This document shows positions 52,833 to 60,655 of a stretch of 64,000 nucleotides of DNA, piece by piece (within the stretch, counting starts at the first letter, position 1; each line of letters starts with the position of its first letter). The DNA is taken from contig JAVBLA010000030.1 of the NCBI GenBank assembly GCA_031553775.1, forward strand, positions 5,313 through 69,312. The letters run 5' to 3'. The translations under genes were made by a program, and so were the position numbers. The notes under the pieces were generated by a model that worked only from the letters and a program-made list of their open reading frames with translations, was not told the origin of the DNA and did no database searches. The DNA is from JAISFI01 sp031553775. Lineage in GTDB: Bacteria > Bacteroidota > Bacteroidia > Bacteroidales > Azobacteroidaceae.

Positions 52833-53742
52833 AATTTACATCTCCGTACATACCGATTTTGATCAGTCCGTCGGTGTTCTCCACCGCAATCTTCACTGCA
52901 TACACCAGGTTCTGCCGTTCATCCTTCGTTTGAATGGTCTTCGGCGTAAATTCGGCCTTATCGGAAATCCAGGCTACTTTTCCCTGATAGGTCTTATCGT
53001 CCTTTTCCCCATAATTAATGTGTATGGTAGCCGCCTGACCGGTTTTAACCTTCTCTAATTGAGAAGAAACGACATACGCCCGCAGAAACAGGTTTTTAGT
53101 ATCGGCTATTTTATACAAAGGTTTACCAGGAATGACGATTTCTTTGGCTTCTGCATACTTGCTCAGCACTGTACCATCGACCGGATTAATGATCCGGCAT
53201 TTGGAGAGCTGGTCTTCCACCTGGGCCACCTGGATTTCGTACGAAGCACCTTCTTCCGTGAGACTGCTGACCGAATTCGAAAGTGAATTGATCTGGGCAG
53301 ACAGGGTATTCCGGAGAATTTTCAATTGTGAGTCGGCATCGTCAACCTGTTTCTGGGTTGCTGCTTCCGACTTGAATAGATTTTCCACCCGTTGTTTTTC
53401 GATTTCCGCTTTCCGGATCTGCTCTTTGGTTGCTGAAATCTGGACGGAAATATCCGGACGGCGCACATTAACGGCTTTCCTGACAGTCTGCAACTGCAAT
53501 TTCTTCAGGTACAACTGCGTACTGTCGATATAGCCCACCATTTGTCCGGCAGTCAGCAAATCTCCTTCCTTCAGATCGAAGACCTCTATTTTTCCTGATG
53601 CTTCCGAAGAAACAATGACTTCTGTAGCCTCGAAGGTTCCGGACGCATCGTATGGATATTTATTCCGGTTACAAGATGCAAGCAGCAATCCTACAGCAAA
53701 AATAACCCAACCATATACTCTTATCTTTTTCATATCTGTCAC
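52825..53742 (-). CDS. HlyD-family periplasmic adaptor of the ABC exporter
   Basis: 305 residues. Lipoprotein signal WVIFAVGLLLASCNRNKYP with the Cys at about residue 24. The lipoyl halves are ASGKIEVFDLKEGDLLTAGQMVGYID and CRIINPVDGTVLSKYAEAKEIV, separated by a coiled-coil hairpin (TKEQIRKAEIEKQRVENLF). It corresponds to YbhG in E. coli. It follows the TolC gene by 12 bases and connects ATPase/permease to the outer-membrane channel. Confidence 0.9.
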   Translation of the reverse strand: MTDMKKIRVYGWVIFAVGLLLASCNRNKYPYDASGTFEATEVIVSSEASGKIEVFDLKEGDLLTAGQMVGYIDSTQLYLKKLQLQTVRKAVNVRRPDISVQISATKEQIRKAEIEKQRVENLFKSEAATQKQVDDADSQLKILRNTLSAQINSLSNSVSSLTEEGASYEIQVAQVEDQLSKCRIINPVDGTVLSKYAEAKEIVIPGKPLYKIADTKNLFLRAYVVSSQLEKVKTGQAATIHINYGEKDDKTYQGKVAWISDKAEFTPKTIQTKDERQNLVYAVKIAVENTDGLIKIGMYGDVNFE

Positions 53743-53754
53743 TTTTAATTGATT

Positions 53755-55023
53755 TTAATTCCCCTGGATATTTTTATAGTTATATATATTCATCAGATAT
53801 TGTACTTCGTGCAATATCCGGGCCTGCCGGGCCTGGCTTTCGGCATGGATATCTTTCAACAGATCGTTCACCGTGTACACTCCATTCTCATACTTACTCT
53901 CCGAAGCTGTCTTCACCCGGTTACGCAAACGAATGATCTCATTGTCTTTTTCCATCAATTCCTGTGATTTAAGAACTTCGTTATAAGTCTGTATCAGCTG
54001 GAGATTAGTATTGAACAGGAAGGTTTCCTGTTGTGTATCCACTGTTTTCAGGTTGGTCGCTATCAGCTTTTTCTCATTCCCGGTTGTATAGAGATTACCG
54101 AAATTCCAGGACATCCGTATTCCACCCATTCCAAAAACCTCAAATTGATTCGATAACATATTCAAGCCGGGTTTGCCGTATCCACCTTGCAGGAAAAAAG
54201 AGAATTTCGGCATATTTTTTGCCGAAACCATGCTCTTTTGGGTGTCAAACAGGGAACGCTGGGAATCGTAGAGGTTCAATTCCGGCCGGTTGATTTTTCC
54301 CTGTGGCGAAATAATTTGCTCCGAAGGTTTCTCCAAAGAAGTATTGTTGTCTATCTTCTCATCAATCATGGCCGCCAGCATCTGTAAGTAAGCTTTCCGG
54401 AAAGATTGCAGTTCGGTTTCTCGTTGCCCGGTGCTCAGGAGTTCCACCTGTACAGCATCGACATCCGATTGGGTACCCACTCCGTTTGCCTGCAAAGCGC
54501 GGACCATTTTCAAACTGCTTTGTAAGTCTTCCCGCAAAAGATACAACTGATTCAATTGCTCGTCAACCGTCAGGATCCCAAAATATAACTGATTTACACG
54601 TTCCCTGATCGTGTATAGCTGTACTTCAATTGTTTGGCGGTCAACATCCTTACCGGCCTGCGTAATTTTTCGTTGTGCCCGGATATTCCCTCCATCCCAG
54701 ATCGTTTGAGAAACATCGACTACTGCCTTGTACTGATCTTTATCGATAGAAGGGATATCGATACCCGGAATACTCAACGGGAAATGGACCACATCCGATT
54801 GATAAGTGGCCTGGGCATTCAACGCAAGTTGCGGTAAATATCCTTTAGAAAGATTAGACAAGTTATAATCCTGCGACAAATCGATCAAACCATATTGTTT
54901 GATCAAAGGGTAATTCTCCCGAGCCTGTTTCTGGCAGCCGTCTAGCGTTAAGCGGCTTACCTGCCCCTGCGATATACTAAAAAACAACAGGCAAATTCCC
55001 GTAGCAATCCATTTTTCTTTCAT
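53755..55023 (-). CDS. TolC-family outer-membrane channel of the ABC exporter
   Basis: 422 residues. Signal peptide ends near SISQGQ. Typical openings SRLTLDGCQKQARENYPLIKQYGLIDLSQ and, in the second half, NRPELNLYDSQRSLFDTQKS, each followed by long helices and barrel strands (SFFLQGGYGKPGLNM). The first gene of the exporter operon after the regulator, separated from it by about 50 bases. Confidence 0.9.
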   Translation of the reverse strand: MKEKWIATGICLLFFSISQGQVSRLTLDGCQKQARENYPLIKQYGLIDLSQDYNLSNLSKGYLPQLALNAQATYQSDVVHFPLSIPGIDIPSIDKDQYKAVVDVSQTIWDGGNIRAQRKITQAGKDVDRQTIEVQLYTIRERVNQLYFGILTVDEQLNQLYLLREDLQSSLKMVRALQANGVGTQSDVDAVQVELLSTGQRETELQSFRKAYLQMLAAMIDEKIDNNTSLEKPSEQIISPQGKINRPELNLYDSQRSLFDTQKSMVSAKNMPKFSFFLQGGYGKPGLNMLSNQFEVFGMGGIRMSWNFGNLYTTGNEKKLIATNLKTVDTQQETFLFNTNLQLIQTYNEVLKSQELMEKDNEIIRLRNRVKTASESKYENGVYTVNDLLKDIHAESQARQARILHEVQYLMNIYNYKNIQGN

Positions 55024-55072
55024 AACATAAGCGATTTAAACAAAACCAATTTTTTACTTTCCGTTTTTCACT

Positions 55073-55678
55073 TTATTCTTCCAGTTTCAACATCGATTTT
55101 ATCCACATAGGGATCAATGTTCTACGCTCTTCTATCAGTTGCAGATAAGCACTTTCTTCCATTCCTGCAATTCCTTTCAAAAGAGGTTTTGCAACAAATG
55201 GAAAAATCATCATCGACAACAAATTGAGAATAATATGTATCGGAAGTATTTTTTCAAGCCCGACACTCCGGAGATGTTCCTGCACCTGGAGATGAATATG
55301 TGTACTCGTAATAAAAGAGTCGGACAAGCCCAGTTTTTCTTTAAGTTTTTCAGGATTAGCCTGGACTTCACCCATAATAAATAATGGAAGATTTGGATTT
55401 TCAAGTAAAATATCCAGATAAACATTGACTATTTTATCTATTTTAGAGGATATGTTTTCGGAAGAATCATTCAACATCATCCGGATAAAAGAAAACATTT
55501 TTATCATACTCTCTTCCATTACCAGTTCAAATAATTTCTCTTTACTCCGGTAATAGTAATTCAAAAGGGCCAGATTCACTCCTGCTTCGTCTGCAATATC
55601 CCGGGTCCGCGTGCCTGCATATCCCTTCTGCTGAAATATTTTCCGGGCTGCTTCCTTGATTTTTTCTTCTGTTGTAAT
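55073..55678 (-). CDS. TetR-family regulator of the exporter, without a standard start codon
   Basis: Helix-turn-helix at the N-terminus: TTEEKIKEAARKIFQQKGYA then GTRTRDIADEAGVNLALLNY, followed by RSKEKLFELVM and a C-terminal ligand-binding part. No ATG, GTG or TTG opens this domain. The in-frame ATG at 55690 is followed at once by TAA, so translation must start at the ATT at 55678 (ITTEEKI, where relatives have MTTEEKI) or the gene is silent. A GTG at 55579 would give a protein lacking the DNA-binding domain. In E. coli the homologous ybhGFSR exporter is controlled by the TetR protein CecR, so this protein is the likely repressor of the operon below it. Confidence 0.75.
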   Translation of the reverse strand: MTTEEKIKEAARKIFQQKGYAGTRTRDIADEAGVNLALLNYYYRSKEKLFELVMEESMIKMFSFIRMMLNDSSENISSKIDKIVNVYLDILLENPNLPLFIMGEVQANPEKLKEKLGLSDSFITSTHIHLQVQEHLRSVGLEKILPIHIILNLLSMMIFPFVAKPLLKGIAGMEESAYLQLIEERRTLIPMWIKSMLKLEE

Positions 55679-55712
55679 GTCTTTTTACATTTGATCGAAT
55701 CGTTTAACGCTG

Positions 55713-55759
55713 CAAATATAAATTGTATTTTTGAATAAAACAAATTATTTAATCATTTG
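55713..55759 (-). promoter_or_regulatory. Promoter and candidate operator of the TetR gene
   Basis: On the minus strand TTTG (55741-55744), 20 bases, TATATTTG (55713-55720) is an exact Bacteroides-type promoter. A 19-base near-palindrome, CAAATTATTTAATCATTTG (55741-55759), overlaps the -33 box and is well placed as a TetR auto-operator. Confidence 0.65.
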
Positions 55760-56049
55760 TTTAATATAATATTTATTTTCTATTTATTGATCTGTCTAGC
55801 TCAAAAGAATCAAATTGACTAATTTCAAATTAGTTCATTTCAAATTAAATAATTTCATATGTCAAAAAATTAAAGAAAACGATGGAAACACCATTGTTTT
55901 ACAGGATCCCGTCTTCGAACATTGGCTAAAAACAAATTACTAAAAGTATAAAACAAGAATCCACTTTCAATCATCCACACGCCAAATTCAGGAAAAAATT
56001 CAAGAAAATAAATAGCGCAAATACATTAAAGAAAAATTTCTTTAATTTC

Positions 56050-56097
56050 CTTGCTTCTTCTATATTAAAGAACTAATTTTGCAACTTCAAATTTGAA
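56050..56097 (+). promoter_or_regulatory. Promoter of the frdCAB operon with palindromes
   Basis: TAATTTTG (56074-56081) with CTTG (56050-56053) 20 bases upstream. A perfect palindrome TTCAAATTTGAA (56086-56097) lies at the expected transcript start. Further upstream, CTAATTTCAAATTAG (55819-55833) and a second ATTTCAAATTA (55837-55847) form a repeated motif. No other content is seen in 55760-56147. Confidence 0.55.
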
Positions 56098-56147
56098 AGG
56101 TAAAAAATATCTCTAATCAAATTATACAATAATTAAACAAAAGATTT

Positions 56148-56852
56148 ATGTATTGGCTATTTAACTCTTCGATCGGGAAGAAACTCGTCATGAGTATCTC
56201 CGGTATCTTTTTGGTTTTATTCCTGCTGTTTCACGTTTCGATGAACATAACGGCAGTATTTTCTGAAGATGCATACAATATGATCTGCTCCCTGCTGGGA
56301 GCCAATTGGTATGCTGTTGCCGCGACTGCCGGCTTAGGAGCCATTGTTGCCCTTCACTTCATTTATGCTTTAATCCTTACCCTTCAAAACCGCCAGGCCC
56401 GGGGAAATGACCGCTATGCGGTAAGCGCCCGCCCGAAAAATGTGGAATGGGCTTCTCAGAACATGTTTGTACTGGGGATCATCGTCATCGGTTTTATGCT
56501 GTTGCATTTCAGCCAGTTCTGGTACAAGATGATGTTTGCCGAACTGATGGGACATCATGAAGTTGCATTGGGAGGATCAGCTGTCTCTCCTCAGAACGGA
56601 GCCGATTTCATCAAATATTATTTCAGCCAGACCTGGGTAGTCGTGGCTTACCTGATCTGGTACGGAGCTTTATGGTTCCACCTGACACACGGATTCTGGA
56701 GTGCGCTGCAGTCCATCGGCTGGAACAGTAAAATCTGGCTGAATCGCTGGAAAATAACGGGACAGATTGTTGCGACCCTGCTTTGCCTGGGATTTGCTTT
56801 CGTAACAATTTACTTCTATATCAAATCATTCGGTTGTTGTTCTATTTCCTGA
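56148..56852 (+). CDS. frdC: Fumarate reductase/succinate dehydrogenase cytochrome b subunit
   Basis: 234 residues, five transmembrane helices, of the single-chain di-heme type used by Bacteroides and Wolinella. Helix I starts at SIGKKLVMSISGIFLVLFLLFHVSMN; conserved heme-ligand candidates are His in LLFHVSMN, ALHFIYAL, MLLHFSQF and FHLTHGFWSA. It anchors the flavoprotein and iron-sulfur subunits and passes electrons between quinone and fumarate. First gene of a three-gene operon, 48 bases before frdA. In Bacteroidales this enzyme runs mainly as fumarate reductase in anaerobic respiration. Confidence 0.93.
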   Translation: MYWLFNSSIGKKLVMSISGIFLVLFLLFHVSMNITAVFSEDAYNMICSLLGANWYAVAATAGLGAIVALHFIYALILTLQNRQARGNDRYAVSARPKNVEWASQNMFVLGIIVIGFMLLHFSQFWYKMMFAELMGHHEVALGGSAVSPQNGADFIKYYFSQTWVVVAYLIWYGALWFHLTHGFWSALQSIGWNSKIWLNRWKITGQIVATLLCLGFAFVTIYFYIKSFGCCSIS

Positions 56853-56900
56853 AACACAAACCGGTTATTTTGTTAAATAAGTATATAAAGAAAAACAAAT

Positions 56901-58844
56901 ATGAGTACAATATTAGATTCAAAATGTCCCCAAGGCCCGTTAGCCGAGAAGTGGAGTAATTATAAAGCCCATCAGAAATTAGTAAACCCGGCCAACAAAC
57001 GCCGGCTGGATATCATCGTTGTAGGAACCGGTCTGGCCGGAGGTTCTGCAGCCGCCAGTTTAGGAGAACTCGGGTTCAATGTCCTGAACTTCTGTATCCA
57101 GGATTCTCCCCGCCGTGCGCACTCCATTGCTGCTCAGGGAGGGATCAATGCTGCTAAAAACTATCAGAACGACGGTGACTCTGTATACCGTTTATTTTAC
57201 GATACGATCAAAGGAGGTGACTACCGTGCCCGCGAAGCCAATGTATACCGCCTGGCAGAGGTCTCCAACAGCATTATCGACCAATGTGTGGCTCAAGGAG
57301 TTCCTTTTGCACGTGAATACGGCGGTTTGTTAGACAATCGCTCCTTCGGAGGCGCACAGGTTTCACGTACATTCTATGCCAAAGGGCAAACCGGCCAGCA
57401 ACTCCTGTTGGGAGCCTATTCCGCATTGAGCCGCCAGGTAAACAAAGGAAGCGTAAAACTGTATACCCGTTACGAAATGCTCGACGTAGTTCTTGTGGAA
57501 GGACGGGCCAGAGGTATTATCGCCAGAAACCTGGTCACCGGAAAAACAGAAAGATTTTCCGCTCATGCCGTAGTGATTGCAACCGGCGGATACGGAAATA
57601 CCTTCTTCCTTTCAACCAACGCCATGGGATCTAACGGATCGGCTGCTTACCAATGCTACAAAAAAGGAGCATATTTCGCGAACCCTTGTTTTGCACAGAT
57701 ACACCCCACGTGTATTCCTGTACATGGTGAGTTTCAGTCCAAACTGACCCTGATGTCGGAATCGTTACGGAACGACGGACGGATCTGGGTACCGAAAAAG
57801 AAAGAAGATGCCGAAGCCATCCGCGACGGAAAATTGAAACCGACGGAAATTGCAGAGGAAGACAGAGATTATTACTTAGAAAGAAGATACCCGGCTTTCG
57901 GGAACCTGGTACCACGTGATGTGGCTTCAAGGGCAGCTAAAGAACGTTGCGATGCCGGATTCGGCGTAGGCACCGGACTGGCTGTTTACCTGGATTTCTC
58001 CGAAGCTATCAACCGCTTAGGACTGAAAACGGTGGAAGCCCGCTACGGAAACCTGTTCCAGATGTACGAAAAAATTGTAGACGACAATCCTTATAAGACT
58101 CCCATGATGATTTACCCGGCGATCCACTATACCATGGGTGGAGTTTGGGTAGATTACGAGCTGATGACTACTGTCCCCGGCCTTTTCTGTATCGGTGAAG
58201 CCAACTTCTCCGACCACGGAGCGAACCGTTTGGGTGCATCCGCCTTGATGCAGGGTCTGGCAGACGGATACTTCGTCCTGCCCTATACCATCCAGAATTA
58301 CCTGGCAGATCAGATCCGGGTACCACGTTTCAGCACCGACCTTCCGGAATTTGAAACCGCAGAAAAAGCTATCGAAGAAAAGATCGCCAAACTGATGAGT
58401 ATTCAGGGTAAACGCTCTGTAGATTCTATCCACAAACAATTAGGTTTGATCATGTGGGATTTCGTCGGCATGGGCCGCACGAAAGAATCGCTTGAAACCG
58501 CTTTGGAAAAAATCAAAGAAGTAAAAAAAGAATTCTGGTCCAACGTCCGTATACCGGGAGAAGCCAATAATCTCAATACGGAATTGGAAAAAGCGCTCCG
58601 CTTAGCCGACTTTATCGAAATCGGAGAATTGATGGCCCGCGACGGCCTGCAAAGAAATGAGTCCTGTGGCGGACATTTCCGCGAAGAGTACCAAACTCCC
58701 GACGGAGAAGCCCTGCGCGACGACGAACATTATTCCTATGCAGCCTGCTGGAAATACACCGGAGAAGATAAAACCCCGGAATTGATCAAGGAACCGCTTG
58801 ATTACGAATTCATCCAACGTCAACAAAGAAACTACAAAGCGTAA
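56901..58844 (+). CDS. frdA: Fumarate reductase/succinate dehydrogenase flavoprotein subunit
   Basis: 647 residues. FAD-binding motif VVGTGLAGGSAAASLGE at about 40-56, covalent FAD on His74 in RRAHSIAAQGGINAAKNY, and active-site region with HPTCIPVHGEFQSKLTLMSESLRNDG and RDVASRAAKERC. The C-terminal domain ends NESCGGHFREEYQTPDGEA. Reduces fumarate to succinate or the reverse. Length and motifs are those of the Bacteroidetes/epsilonproteobacterial type. Confidence 0.96.
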   Translation: MSTILDSKCPQGPLAEKWSNYKAHQKLVNPANKRRLDIIVVGTGLAGGSAAASLGELGFNVLNFCIQDSPRRAHSIAAQGGINAAKNYQNDGDSVYRLFYDTIKGGDYRAREANVYRLAEVSNSIIDQCVAQGVPFAREYGGLLDNRSFGGAQVSRTFYAKGQTGQQLLLGAYSALSRQVNKGSVKLYTRYEMLDVVLVEGRARGIIARNLVTGKTERFSAHAVVIATGGYGNTFFLSTNAMGSNGSAAYQCYKKGAYFANPCFAQIHPTCIPVHGEFQSKLTLMSESLRNDGRIWVPKKKEDAEAIRDGKLKPTEIAEEDRDYYLERRYPAFGNLVPRDVASRAAKERCDAGFGVGTGLAVYLDFSEAINRLGLKTVEARYGNLFQMYEKIVDDNPYKTPMMIYPAIHYTMGGVWVDYELMTTVPGLFCIGEANFSDHGANRLGASALMQGLADGYFVLPYTIQNYLADQIRVPRFSTDLPEFETAEKAIEEKIAKLMSIQGKRSVDSIHKQLGLIMWDFVGMGRTKESLETALEKIKEVKKEFWSNVRIPGEANNLNTELEKALRLADFIEIGELMARDGLQRNESCGGHFREEYQTPDGEALRDDEHYSYAACWKYTGEDKTPELIKEPLDYEFIQRQQRNYKA

Positions 58845-58850
58845 AGAATC

Positions 58851-59606
58851 ATGGAAAAAACTATCAATATCACGCTGAAAATATGGCGTCAAAAAGGTCC
58901 GAAAGCAAAAGGCGGATTTGAAAAATATAAATTAGACGGAATTTCAACAGACACTTCCTTCCTGGAAATGCTGGATATTCTCAACGAAAAACTGATCAAC
59001 GAAGGACAGGAACCCGTAGTATTCGACCACGACTGCCGGGAAGGTATCTGCGGAATGTGTTCACTGTATATCAACGGACATCCTCACGGACCGGACGAAG
59101 ATATTACCACCTGCCAGTTGCACATGCGTAAATTCAAAGACGGGGAAACCATCACCATCGAACCCTGGCGTTCAGCCGGATTCCCGGTGATCCGCGACCT
59201 GATGGTCGACCGCAATGCGTTCGACAAAATCATCCAGTCCGGAGGTTATGTATCGGTTAATACCGGTGGCATACCCGATGCCAATGCCATCCCCATCTCC
59301 AAAATAGATGCCGACGAAGCTATGGATTCTGCTTCCTGTATCGGTTGCGGAGCTTGTGTGGCCGCTTGTAAAAACGGATCGGCCATGCTCTTTGTTTCAG
59401 CGAAAGTCAGCCAGCTGGCCCTGCTACCGCAAGGCAGGATCGAAGCCGCCCGCCGCGCCAAAGCCATGGTGGCTAAAATGGATGAACTGGGTTTTGGAAA
59501 CTGCACCAATACCGGCGCCTGCGAACAGGAATGTCCCAAAAACATTTCTATCAGCAACATTGCGCGCTTGAACAGGGAGTTTATCGGTGCTAAATTCAAA
59601 GATTGA
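58851..59606 (+). CDS. frdB: Fumarate reductase/succinate dehydrogenase iron-sulfur subunit
   Basis: 251 residues. The N-terminal 2Fe-2S ligands are Cys62, Cys67, Cys70 and Cys88 (HDCREGICGMC ... TTCQLH). The C-terminal ferredoxin-like part has CIGCGACVAACKNG (163-173) and CTNTGACEQECPKNI (218-228) for the 4Fe-4S and 3Fe-4S clusters. It carries electrons between the cytochrome b subunit and FAD. Starts 6 bases after frdA. Confidence 0.96.
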   Translation: MEKTINITLKIWRQKGPKAKGGFEKYKLDGISTDTSFLEMLDILNEKLINEGQEPVVFDHDCREGICGMCSLYINGHPHGPDEDITTCQLHMRKFKDGETITIEPWRSAGFPVIRDLMVDRNAFDKIIQSGGYVSVNTGGIPDANAIPISKIDADEAMDSASCIGCGACVAACKNGSAMLFVSAKVSQLALLPQGRIEAARRAKAMVAKMDELGFGNCTNTGACEQECPKNISISNIARLNREFIGAKFKD

Positions 59607-59643
59607 TCTGAAAAATATCGAAGAATATCAGATTAGATAAACT

Positions 59644-59740
59644 TTCAAACTGGGCCACAAATTACATCAAAGAACACAATTTATTCATCCGATAAATTTA
59701 TGATCTGTCTTTCCGGTGTAGTTTGTGGCCCAACTTTTGA
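59644..59740. repeat. Long-range inverted repeat after frdB
   Basis: TTCAAACTGGGCCACAAATT (from 59644, continuing to 59666) pairs with the reverse of 59717-59740 (core GTTTGTGGCCCAACTTTTG) over about 22 bases with few mismatches and a 50-base loop. It may be the operon terminator, an mRNA 3' end stabiliser, or a structured RNA. It is the main content of the frdB-RDD gap. Confidence 0.6.
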
Positions 59741-59777
59741 TAAATCATTCCTTTAATTATAAAAATATTTTTCACCC

Positions 59778-60287
59778 ATGGAATCCAATGAAAATGTAGA
59801 CAGAAATTTATCCGCACAGGCCGATACCGATGAATTATTCAACGACCTCCCGGTTTACCGGATAGCCAGCAAATCAAAACGCTTTGCCAATTATCTGATT
59901 GACTATGCTTGTTGTGTTGTATTTGGATTAATCATTGGATTTACTATTGCAGTTATATGCATCTCCTTAGGATGGGATATCAGCTGGATAGAAGAAGAAT
60001 CCAACAAACTCGTCGAATTGATATTAGGAACCATCATCACACTTGGATATTACTGCTTCTTCGAAGGTGTTCTCGGAACTACTGTAGGAAAATTAGTCAC
60101 CAGAACAATAATTGTTACTGAAGACGGTTACAAACCTGAATTCAAAGAAATATTACAAAGAAGCTTATGGAGAATCGTACCTTTTGAAGCCTTCACGTTC
60201 CTGGGCAACAATGGGGTCGGCTGGCACGATGAAAAGACAGGTACACGGGTGGTAGATAAAAGCAGTTATATTGCCCCTCAGCAGTAA
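59778..60287 (+). CDS. RDD-family membrane protein
   Basis: 169 residues with three transmembrane helices in the RDD pattern: RIASKSKRFANYLIDYACCVVFG (the R...D...D hallmark), a second helix after SNKLVELILGTIITLGYYCFFEG, and the conserved GTTVGKLVTRTIIVTEDGYKPEFKEILQRSLWRIVPFEAF. RDD proteins are small membrane proteins; some take part in ion exchange, but most have no tested function. The gene is probably not part of frdCAB because the long inverted repeat lies between. Confidence 0.85.
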   Translation: MESNENVDRNLSAQADTDELFNDLPVYRIASKSKRFANYLIDYACCVVFGLIIGFTIAVICISLGWDISWIEEESNKLVELILGTIITLGYYCFFEGVLGTTVGKLVTRTIIVTEDGYKPEFKEILQRSLWRIVPFEAFTFLGNNGVGWHDEKTGTRVVDKSSYIAPQQ

Positions 60288-60289
60288 AA

Positions 60290-60321
60290 AAAGAATCTAA
60301 ATACCTAATTTAGCATTCTTT
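60290..60321 (+). terminator. Terminator of the RDD gene
   Basis: AAAGAATCTAAAT pairs with ATTTAGCATTCTTT around a short loop just after the stop codon, followed by a T/A-rich stretch. Confidence 0.65.
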
Positions 60322-60365
60322 ATTATTAAATCCGGCCTTCATTAACACTTATTATGGGAAAAACT

Positions 60366-60482
60366 ATTGACAGCAATATAGAAACCCATTATCTTTGCAT
60401 TGTGGTTTTTTCATAATAGTATTAGATTTAAGGTTAACAAAGGTTGGATTAGGGAAGTCGGGAGATTTCCCTTTTTCTTTTT
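60366..60482 (+). ncRNA. Probable small RNA with its own promoter and terminator
   Basis: A Bacteroides-type promoter (TTG at 60367-60369, 20 bases, TATCTTTG at 60390-60397) predicts a start near 60404. About 50 bases later a hairpin (GGGAAGTC/GATTTCCC, 60452-60471) is followed by TTTTTCTTTTT. The transcript would be about 75-80 bases and has no open frame. The body (ATAGTATTAGATTTAAGG) looks like a sequence I have seen conserved in other Bacteroidales, but I cannot name a family. It fills part of the 60288-60655 gap. Confidence 0.5.
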
Positions 60483-60542
60483 AAATAAGCCAGGGCTAAA
60501 GTACATCGTCAGTTTGTTTGATCAATAAACATTTTCATAAAA

Positions 60543-60575
60543 AAACGGCAGCCTTCATTTGAAAGACTACCGTTT
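60543..60575 (-). terminator. Terminator of the T9SS protein gene
   Basis: On the minus strand AAACGGTAGTCTTTCA pairs with TGAAGGCTGCCGTTT and is followed by a run of seven T. It closes the transcript that contains the gene at 60656. Confidence 0.8.
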
Positions 60576-60655
60576 CGAGCAGATTTTATAATGATATTAT
60601 TCTTTCATCATTATGCTTCAGACAAACAGAAATATCTAAAACATATTTCCTTCTT

